Source: Knoxdaviesia capensis
Lineage: Eukaryota > Ascomycota > Sordariomycetes > Microascales > Gondwanamycetaceae
DNA length: 64,000 bases
NCBI GenBank assembly: GCA_001510575.1
Contig: LNGK01000018.1
Span: forward strand, 52,127-116,126
Direction of reading: 5' to 3'
The position numbers were made by a program, and so were the translations under genes. Position 1 is the first letter of the stretch. Each line of letters opens with the position of its first letter. The notes below the pieces were generated by a model, which was not told where the DNA came from, made no database searches, and saw nothing but the letters and a program-made list of their open reading frames with translations. This document shows, piece after piece, positions 55,315 through 64,000 of this stretch.

Positions 55315-58300
55315 ATGAATCGTAGTAGCCGTCGCCGTTTGACCGCCCCTAATACTGCTATAGACTTAGTTATTTAATTAAACTCTTAAGTTATAACTCC
55401 GTTAACTCTAACGGAATTCTCGCGTTCCCCCTCTCCCGTTTCTAATTCTAATTCTAATTAGAGATTAATTACTAACACTAAATATTAATAATCCTAACTA
55501 GTTCCTAATAAAAAATTAATAATTCCGAGTTTTCCCGGTCTTTTTCGTGCACCTGCTATAATATAACGACCTCCTTCCGCTTATATAGTATTATCCCCGT
55601 CTTTATATTTAGTCGTTATAGAGGACTTTATTCCGTCGCCTATAATAACTAGTATAGACTAAGTAATTAATCTTTCTAAGTAGAAGTAAATACTTAACTA
55701 ATAATATTAGCTAACTAATAGCCGTACTTAGCGTACGTAGGCCTTATCTTTCCATACCGTAATTATCCGTACTAGTTTAAAGCCTAATAATTTCGGTTAT
55801 CTCGATAAGTAAAATAATCTACTTATAAGAGGTGAAATATTAAAGAATATATCTAGTATTATAAGATAAATTATAGTTAATAATACGAATATTTCTAATA
55901 TCTAAAATAAGTTATCTAATCGTTTTAACCGTAATAGCTAGAAGACTAAGTTCTAAGTATTAGAAGATCTATTAGACGTTAGTACTTATACGATAAAGAA
56001 AGGTAAAAAGTTTATTACTTTTCTTTCGCGTTTCGACTAGAAGTAATTAGAGGTTTAGCGTTATAGAGCTAAAGTCACTAATAAGATTAGAACCGTTTTA
56101 CTACTAATAGTAGCGAAGGATACTTTTAATACTAAAACGTAAGTTACTACGCGGATTATAGTATAGTTAGATAGGACTTTAGACGAGCACTATAGACTAT
56201 TAGTATAATTATTCTAGGAACGAGAAAGAGTTACGAAAGACCTAAAGAAACTAGACTAAAGAGATAACTCGAAGTCTAATAATAAGTTTAGTTCGAACGA
56301 TAAGAATAATAATAACACTCGTAATAGTAGTACTAGCTAGAATAACTAGAAGAAACCCGGTTTATAACCTATAATTCGATATAGACACTATAACCGACTT
56401 AGCTATAAAGAGCGCGACTATCGAATTAAGGCACGTAAGTAATAATAGTAGAAGTCTTCTACTATATTAGGTAACGTAAACGTAAGCGCGAATATAACTA
56501 GTTATAAAAGAGTTATAAGTACGATAATATTAACTAATTATACGTTTAAGAGATATCGAAAGATCATAAATAAGTCTTCCCTTTCTTCTTTTCCTATTAA
56601 TACTAAGAAATATTTTAAAGAAGTAATTAGCTATAACCTATTTACTTACTTATTAAGCTATTCTAGAATAGATTAGCTATTCGATATAGGTACGTCTATA
56701 TACTCTATAAATAATAAGCGATAGTTTAAAAAAGGGACTATTAAAGAGACTCGAGTACGTATAATTATAAGTAGAGGACCTATCTATACTATAAAGCGTA
56801 GAAATATTATTATTAATATTAAAACTTCGTCTAGTATTATTTCTATACGTATTAAAGATATTTTACTAACTATAATATTTCCGATTTATATCTTTAGTAG
56901 AGAAGTTCTATACCGTAATAGAGGTAAGATTCTAGGTAATAGTATTTTTAATACTAAAGACGTCTTAATTTCCGAGATTAATATAGAAAGTTAAGGGTTT
57001 TTTATATGAGTTATATCTTCCGGAGAACCTATAGTAAGGAAGCCCCTATATACCCCTATTATCCGTAATACTATACTAGAGGAGACCGTCTCTCTAAACC
57101 CGTCTAAGGGGACTACTTATAAATTATCTAGTTATTATAGTTACCTTATAAAAGACTATAAAGTTAGTTCTAAATATCCCCCCTTAAAAGATATTCGTAG
57201 TTATAATTATTACTACCGGAATAATAATTTTAGTTCTAGGCGTCCCCTTATAAAAGACGCTCGTAGTATACGTTACTATTAGAAAAACGCTAGTTCTAGT
57301 AGTCTCTATATAAAAGATTAGTATTTATCTAATTATTCTAATAGACGAACTAATATTAAACGATACCTAAAAGCTTTACGTAAGTATTAAGTATACGTTA
57401 ACGCTTACGCTTAATATATAAACGACTAGGATATCTAAGTGCTAAGGTTCTCTTAAAGATACTATAGTCTATTAAAGGAGTATTAGTAGATAAGTTAAGT
57501 ATAAAAGCGTATATTAACGATTTAGGCCTATATAAGGCGTACGAGATCTTAAAGATCTTAAAGTTTAGACTAAAAGATAGACGAACGAGGGCTAAACGAA
57601 TTAGCTAGGTATTATATTACGACGTTACTAAGATATTAATATAAACTTTTAAAGGAGAACGTTACTTTCTCGTTATTATAGATAATTTTTCTAAAATAAA
57701 GTTTATCTATATTTTAAATAAAAAGTCGAAGGCTAGTAACGAAATTAAGAATATAATTTAGTATATAATAAATATTACCGATTCTATTCCGGAATTAATT
57801 ATTATAGATAACGGAATAGACGTATAGATTAGGATAATTACTAAGTTTACGAATAGAATTAGTTTGAAAGTAGATCCCTCCCCTACTTATAGCTACGCAT
57901 ATAACGGTAGTACTAAACGAGCTATAAAGGAGCTAGTAATCCGTATAAGGGTAACTATAATATAGTAAAGTATTCTAATATACCTATAGGGATATATCTT
58001 AGAAGCTATTACTTAACTAATTAATCTAATAGTTAATAGCTATAGTTCTAGTCCTATAGAACGTTAGTAGAGCTAAATACTTATAGCTAAAAGATAGGAT
58101 TTTTATCCGAATATTATATACTTACGAACTTTAGGTTCCCGTATAATAGTTTACGTACCTATAGAGGTTAGAGCGCGTATAAATAATACTAATTTACTTA
58201 GTAAATTTACTCTACGAGGAGAATTTAGCTTATTAGTTAGTTACTAAGGTATATATTTATATAAAGTATAGGTACTTAAATTTCGAAAAGTCTAGATTTC

Positions 58301-60165
58301 GTCTAATATAAGAATCCTTAAAGACTTAGAGGAAAAACTACTTAATATACTAAAGTCGTAGCTAAAGGGAATATTTACTAAAAAGAAAATTACACGTATA
58401 GTTACCTAGAATAGAGAATAAGTAGATTTCGATAACCTAGTTATCGCGTATAAGTATAATAATCTAGCTCGATAACTTACTAAAAGAAGTCTAGATACTA
58501 GTCCTAACGCTATTAATTTAATAACTAATATTAATAAGTCCGATTAGCTTAATAATTCGATTAAGGCTAGCTTTTCTAATCTAATAACGATAATATTAGC
58601 TCTAAGGGGCGCGAATACTAATAAATAGTTAGATACTAGACTTATAGAATTAATAAATATATTTAACCGTAGAGTCTTCGAATTCGTTAAGTTACTACTA
58701 TCTAGATATAGGCCGATTACAGCTAAATAGGTACTAAAGTCTAAATACGATAAGTATAAATAGATTATTAAACGGAAAGTACGTATTATAGCTTAAGGAT
58801 TTTAATAACGTAAGGGCTTTAATTATTAAGAAACCTTCGCTATAATATCGCACGCTATAATATAGAGAGTAATATTAGCTATTATAGCTAAAGAATATTT
58901 AGCTATATAATAGTTAGATATTATAGTAGCTTTCTTATACGGACTCTTAGAAGAGGAGGTATATATACGATAATACGAAGGAATAGTTTAACTAATATAC
59001 GAAATTAAACGACGTAATCCGGATTTTATCTATAACTTAAGCTAGATAGAGAAATCGTTTATTCGTTTAAAACGAGTATTATATGGTCTAAAATAAGCTA
59101 GCCGATAGTAGTAGCTAAAACTCTACGATATGCTTCTACGTATAGGTTTTATAAGATTATAAATAGATAAGGCGTTATTTTACTAATAAAAGGACGGTAT
59201 AATTCTAGTTACTTATATAGATAATATTCTATACTTTAGATAGAAAGAGGATATACTAACTAACTTTAAACTAGAACTCTAAGATTATCTAAAAATAAAC
59301 CTAATAAGTAAGCTACGGTAGTTACTAGGAGTAGTAATCGGTATTAACTTTAACTCCTATTCTATATACTAGATATAATATATAGAAGCGATTATAGTAA
59401 ACGCTAGATTTAATATCTCTATAATACGACCGGTATCTATTCTAATATTAGGTATTAACTTAGCTACTTTAGACGGTAAAAGGCTTTCTACTACTAATAT
59501 AGATAGATATCGATCCCTAATTAAATAACTTATTTATATAACTACGATAATAAGACCTAATTTAGTATTTTCTATTTACTATTACGTAGCTTTTACTAAT
59601 TATATAACTATTCCTCTATTCGTATTACTAAGACGGATCGTTAGATACTTATCGGCGACGACGAACTTATCCTTAAGATATAAGAGACCTTCTAAGCTAG
59701 ACTTTTCGCCTATATTAATAGTTAGCTTTTTAGATACTAGCTATAACACTATACCGAATAGCCGCTCTATAATAGGATAGGTCCTATTAATCTAAGGTAG
59801 TCCGATCGCCTAGGTAAGTAGAAAGTAAGTAGTTATTACTTAATCGACCGTTAAGGCTAAATATATAGTAGTAAATATAGCTACTAAGGAAGCGTTATAG
59901 CTACGTAATTTCTTATATAAAATTAACTAAAGCTATAATATCCGCCTACGAGTCGATAATACTAGTACTCTTAAGCTTATTAATAACCCTAGATTCTATA
60001 ATAAAAGTAAGTATATATACCCGAAATTTTATCTAATTCGGGAATCTATTCGTTCTAAGTTTTTATCTATTAAATACGTTCTAAATACGGAATAAATAGC
60101 TAATATCTTAACTAAGCCACTTAGTTTTTAGCTTTATAACCGATTCCGAAGTGCTCTTATAAAAT
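55315..60165 (+). pseudogene. gag-pol of element 2, inactivated by RIP-type mutation
   Basis: Gag begins at ATG 55315 (MNRSSRRRLTAP) and meets a stop soon after. The domain order is as in element 1: zinc-knuckle relic about 56380-56430, protease about 56675-56700, integrase about 57655-57860, reverse transcriptase about 58745-59260, RNase H about 59850-60080. Stops throughout. Boundaries approximate. Confidence 0.88.
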
Positions 60166-60386
60166 GAAATTTTTTTTTCCTTCTTATTCCTATTCGTTCT
60201 AAAGGTTTTTAGGTTTTTATATATTTTCTTTTCTTACGCTTCCTATACTAAAGTTTTTTCTTTTAATAAAGATTTTCTTCCTCTACTAAATTTTTTTTTT
60301 TCTTACCTAATAATAGTATTCCTATATTATTTATTCCGAGGGGCGTATATCGAACCTATATTAAACGCATTTACGTCCGAGGGGCG

Positions 60387-60575
60387 TGTAAGGAAGGACG
60401 GAAATGCGTGGATCACGTGACCTGGGCTGAAGCCTGGTTCTGGCTAGCCTATAAATGCTAGACTTCTATCCATTTCTAGTCTAGCTCATTTCTTCCTCTA
60501 ATATCTAACTTTTTACTCAATTCCTAAGTTCAATTCTATTAATTTATTTATCTTCCGTTATCATACTAAGCAATA
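60387..60575 (+). repeat. 3' LTR of element 2 (189 bp)
   Basis: Preceded by the polypurine tract GAGGGGC. Compared with the 5' LTR it keeps CA where the 5' copy has TA (ACTCAATT against ACTTAATT), showing unequal RIP of the two LTRs. Confidence 0.95.
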
Positions 60576-60581
60576 AGTAGT

Positions 60582-60783
60582 TATAAATAGGAAGGACGGA
60601 AATGCGTGGATCACGTGACCGGTAGGCTAAAGCCTGGTTTTAGCTAGCCTATAAATGTTAGACTTCTATTCATTTCTAGTCTAGCTCATTTTCTTCCTCT
60701 TACATCTAACTTTTTATGCACATGCTCAATTATCAAGTTCATTTCCATCAACTTATCTATTTTTCCTCAGCAAGCCAGCAACA
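60582..60783 (+). mobile_element. Solo LTR of the element-1 type (202 bp)
   Basis: Starts TATAAATAGGAAGGACGG (TG to TA at its first bases) and ends GCCAGCAACA. It matches the element 1 LTR over its length with scattered G to A and C to T changes. Right target-site duplicate GTGGT (60784-60788); left duplicate GTAGT (60577-60581), again one RIP-type change. It is separated from the end of element 2 by the 5-bp duplicate and one T. Confidence 0.93.
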
Positions 60784-60788
60784 GTGGT

Positions 60789-61572
60789 AACCAAAGTTGC
60801 CTGCTCCCCGGTGCGAATCTGGTCCTTATTGATTCCTTGCATATATATACGCCGCCGTAAACTGGCCCTGTAAATTCTGCCCTGTTTGGAATGGGGAAGC
60901 TGTTTCACGGCCCAAGGCTTGGCGGGACCATTTCTGGTTATGTGGGCAGTCCTAATTTTTCTCTTTAATTTTTTTTTAAATCTTTTTTTATTTTTATTTT
61001 TTTCAATTCATTTTGGTTCCGCGGTTGACTGGAATAGACCAGGTTGATTCGGCTGGAGTACTGGAATCTTTGAGTTCTGTCCCAGGCTGGATGAGAGATC
61101 ACGACTGGCCAGCAGGACGCTAGGGTGTTAGGGTTAATGCTTCCTGTCTCTTGGCTAACCACCATCCCCCATTCTTGTGACATCGCCTTCTCGACCCCTC
61201 CAGGAATGCAGTATCTGAGCAGAGCTTCGGCTTAACGAGTGGACGTCGTATTCCTCAATACACCACGAACAAGCTCGACTGGATCGGCTAACAGAGCGCG
61301 GAACCAGCGGCCGTGCATAGCCTGCTGGCTATTGACACCGTAAAGCAGCATAGCTGGAATGGAACTCCAAAGCACAAACAAAGTTTGGGGAGCTGGCTTT
61401 GTCTGGACCACTTCTAGCCTGTCGACTACCACGGTAGTCTGGCCGCAGAATCAGCGCAAAACGCCCTGAGAACGCACGCCACGCCAACTGTCAAGCAGCC
61501 ACCCAGGACCAACTGGGTATAAGTCAGGGAGATAAGCTGGATGGCGATGGGAGGCGGGATGTGAGGTTCTGC

Positions 61573-61631
<59 letters not shown>

Positions 61632-63150
61632 CGGGAGAGAGGTAGAAACAGAGACGGGGAGATGCCCGTATACTGGAACTGATAACCGAGTAGTAACCTG
61701 CGAGTATTCGCAATTCACACGTTGAGGCTCAAACTGTCTCCCCGCATATGCAGGTCTCCAACGCACAGGCCCAGGTGTAACCACAAGTGCGATGGCCCAC
61801 GGCGTTTTTAGCTTTGGCAATCAAACCCAACTTGCTCGTTTGCGTTTGCTTGATTGCGTCGATTTGAATTGGGCTTGAACGACACTGCGAGCTGGTGGTG
61901 TGGACAAGAGGATATCTTCAGGTTCGCTGACTGAATCGACGTATACTGTCCGTTCTTCCACAATCAAAGGCCTCCTTGTATCTGCAGAGACAGGATATGT
62001 CCCGTCTTTGTGGCATTCACACGAGTACATATATACATAGCGTATACGGGCCAAACAATAGACCGTGGTCTCGTCAGTCTTGTGCCTCTTTCACATGTCT
62101 GTTCCACCATCCGCTTTCCTCGCCCCGTAGCAAAACAACCACATTCCGCCCGCTCAAGTTCGGCCAGTGGCTATTCTAGACCTCATGTCCACAGATGCGA
62201 CTAACTCTAGCTTCGTCGCCCACGGTAATTGAACAAAACCGCTAAGTACAGCCGCTCGAACATTCCTCCTCAAGCCGGAGTGTTTTAGCTACATAGTTGA
62301 TGCACACATACTATACACTTAGGCTCGGGGAGTTTTGTCACATCCCTTTTCTTGCTTTGCTAGGTTGATCCCCGTCGACCGGTGATCGTGTTGTTTGCCC
62401 GCCACATAACTGTTGCTGCTCTTGTGTGTCTGTTCTCGTCCAAAAGCGTCGACTTACCCTACTTCCCCCAAAAGAGCAGAGTGTATCGTGCATGCACTCA
62501 CCACCGGCCTCTGGACACTTGAGGCTTTTGTAGAGGGGCTACGCACTGGAGATTTAGCGCTCCATCCCTGTAACCACAGCGACCTTCCCGCTAGACGACC
62601 TTCTGTGCTTCTGTTCTTGGTTCACCTCGGTCTGGATCGGACTTTGGCTGGGCCCATTTTTCCCGCATGTGTGAACGTGCTTTTTGGGTCCTTCCAGATA
62701 TGCATGTCGCCCGTTTCAGCGATAAGCACCTTTTTTTTTTTTTTGGTTTGGTTTCTTCTTCCGGCTTCCCGCTTTTATATCTTCGCCCCGAACTTCGTGC
62801 TTTTCTCCTTCACTTAATCTACACCACCCTCTTTCCTTTGTCCCTCCCTCACTTCTTCCATTGGAAATTTCCTGTTTCTTCCAACCATCTCCGTTTCTGT
62901 CACTTCAACTCTCTGTTCCTGGATCTCTTGTCTCAGCCAATGCAAAAGCCCTGATCGCCAATCCTGCGTCATTGTGGTTTTATATCACGGCTGCGCAGTC
63001 TTGGTGCTGCTGGCCGAGTGACTCGACTACCCCTCCGATTTTTGCTACTTGACTCTGTGAGGCCGCTCGACTGGTGACAGCCTCACGTCTGGACCGCCGA
63101 TTGCCCTCTCCGCCTCTCTCAAACATCATCCTACACACAATCCACCCGCC
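60789..63150. other. Intergenic region, no supported gene
   Basis: Contains a GA microsatellite (61578-61626), a TTAGGGTTAA site (61128-61137), T-rich tracts, and C/T-rich sequence from about 62820 leading to the next gene. The frame at 61232-61432 on the minus strand is short and unsupported. Confidence 0.5.
61578..61626. repeat. (GA)n microsatellite
   Basis: About 24 GA units, with a GGGA interruption at the right end. Confidence 0.95.
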
Positions 63151-63984
63151 ATGGCCTTCTTCGGTCCCCTCCGCGCCCTGGCCGTGCCGTTCCTCCTCCT
63201 CGCCACCATCCCGCTGGCCGTCTTCGCCGGCATCACCACCTTCCTGGCCTTCTCGGTGCTGATCTTCCGCGTCACCCTCGTGTACTTCGACCTGGTCCTG
63301 CAACTCCTCCCCCTCCCGCGCAGCCTGCCCTTCTTCCCGCGCTTGTCGTACCGCTCCCGCTACGCTGCGGCGGCCTCGCGGTACCCCGCCACCGCGCTGC
63401 TCCCGCCGTCGCCCGGCTCGCCCGGCTCTCCCCCGCTGTCATCGCCGTCGTCGCCGCTCAGCAGCTCGTCGCGGCTCCTGCTCCGCCGCAGCCGCACCCG
63501 CCGCAGCTCGTCCAGCATCGCCTCGTGCAGCACCACCCCCGATCCCAGTCTCGGCCTGTTCCCCAGCGTCGGGCTCGACCGCGACTTCGAGGGCGTCGGC
63601 GGCTGGCGCTTCGGGGATGCCGACGACGAAGAGGACGAGCGGGCCTGGACGACTGTTAACTCGCGCCTGGAGTTTGCCGGGCCCGACCACCACCCGTCGC
63701 GCCACCACTTCCGCTCGCCGTCGGGCGACCCCGTCCACCTGGCCCCGCCGGCGTCGCTAGCCGGGGCAAATCCGCCTGCCTACACCTATGCATCCACGTC
63801 TGTGGGTACCGGCGGGGGTCTGACCATGAAGTCGCTTGACAAGGCTGGTCCGTCAGTCCTGGTGTCGCCGAACAGCTCGCGCACCCGGACGTCCGCAGCC
63901 GTCGGGCTTGCGTCACGGCCCGCCCCCGCCGAGGATTACTTTAGTGCCGCTACGCCTCCCCAGCGGACGAAGAAGAATGTGTAG
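63151..63984 (+). CDS. Membrane-anchored hypothetical protein, 277 aa
   Basis: A single exon with a strong start context (CCGCCATGG) and stop at 63982-63984. Residues about 8-55 are strongly hydrophobic, with two closely spaced spans (LAVPFLLLATIPLAVFAG and FLAFSVLIFRVTLVYFDLVL), giving a membrane hairpin or a signal anchor. The rest is disordered and rich in Ser, Pro and Arg, with a poly-Ser/Arg tract around 95-125 and a short acidic DADDEEDERAW segment near 157. Third positions are very GC-rich, supporting coding. Similar short hydrophobic-then-disordered proteins are common in Eurotiales, but I recognise no family and assign no function. Confidence 0.75.
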   Translation: MAFFGPLRALAVPFLLLATIPLAVFAGITTFLAFSVLIFRVTLVYFDLVLQLLPLPRSLPFFPRLSYRSRYAAAASRYPATALLPPSPGSPGSPPLSSPSSPLSSSSRLLLRRSRTRRSSSSIASCSTTPDPSLGLFPSVGLDRDFEGVGGWRFGDADDEEDERAWTTVNSRLEFAGPDHHPSRHHFRSPSGDPVHLAPPASLAGANPPAYTYASTSVGTGGGLTMKSLDKAGPSVLVSPNSSRTRTSAAVGLASRPAPAEDYFSAATPPQRTKKNV

Positions 63985-64000
63985 GATGTCTGTGTGCGTG

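Larger units (their letters stand above)
54977..60575 (+). mobile_element. Copia (Ty1-type) LTR retrotransposon 2, full length, RIP-degenerated
   Basis: 5599 bp with 189-bp LTRs (54977-55165, 60387-60575). Target-site duplicates are AGTGG (54972-54976) and AGTAG (60576-60580); the single difference is itself a RIP-type G to A change. The internal region is closely similar to element 1 along its whole length and is equally stripped of CA/TG. The LTR 3' half is diverged from, and more AT-rich than, that of element 1. An extra ~60-bp TATTACTACCGGAATAATAA-like segment near 57199-57245 is absent at the corresponding place in element 1, which explains part of the size difference. Confidence 0.96.

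Noticed and set aside
61232..61432. 66-codon minus-strand frame with a fairly protein-like sequence
   Set aside because: No ATG exon, no splice partner and no recognisable family; too short to support.

Overview
This is 64 kb of nuclear DNA from a filamentous ascomycete, most likely a member of the Eurotiales (Aspergillus/Penicillium relatives). The evidence is intron-containing genes with mostly short introns (GT[A/G]AGT donors, CTAAC branch sites), pyrimidine-rich leaders, typical fungal families (Zn2Cys6 and C2H2 regulators, sphingolipid C9-methyltransferase, GH131, GPH sugar transporter) and LTR retrotransposons carrying a strong RIP-type (CpA to TpA) mutation signature. Species assignment is inference. 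Exon joins were worked out by hand from splice signals and checked by frame arithmetic.

Layout. 0-13.4 kb: the 5' end of a disordered, regulator-like protein on the minus strand (1-358), then about 5 kb without genes, an unrecognised conserved-looking 316-aa protein (minus, 5467-6702), and 6.7 kb of mostly non-coding sequence. 13.4-17.0 kb: a C2H2 zinc-finger regulator (plus) with a 1.8-kb first intron. 19.4-26.6 kb: a compact housekeeping block with triosephosphate isomerase (plus), mitochondrial ribosomal protein mL43 (minus), U1-70K (plus, intron 3 holds an assembly gap) and the ribosome-assembly factor MRT4 (plus). 27.6-30.8 kb: a Zn2Cys6 transcription factor (minus) whose zinc cluster is split by a 1-kb intron, with 5.4 kb of sparse sequence behind it. 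36.3-38.8 kb: sphingolipid C9-methyltransferase (minus). 40.5-44.6 kb: a secreted GH131 glucanase and a sucrose/alpha-glucoside-type proton symporter (both minus), a plausible carbohydrate-use pair.

44.8-60.8 kb is the accessory part: two full-length Ty1/Copia retrotransposons (5520 and 5599 bp), each with matching LTRs and a target-site duplication, plus an older solo LTR abutting the second. Their gag-pol frames are destroyed by RIP-type mutation, yet the first ~110 bp of every LTR, with a CACGTG palindrome and a TATA box, is nearly untouched. Element 1 lies inside what was a ~430-bp divergent promoter between the sugar transporter and a tiny 70-aa gene. Element 2 lies 0.7 kb upstream of an endosomal/vacuolar Na+(K+)/H+ exchanger. 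The primer-binding site of element 1 matches the anticodon arm of elongator tRNA-Met, implying a half-tRNA primer. The window ends with a 277-aa membrane-anchored protein of unknown function (plus, 63151-63984).

No CRISPR array, rRNA or confident tRNA was seen, and I found no clearly new multi-gene system. The most unusual material is the RIP-spared LTR promoter core and the nested insertion history.
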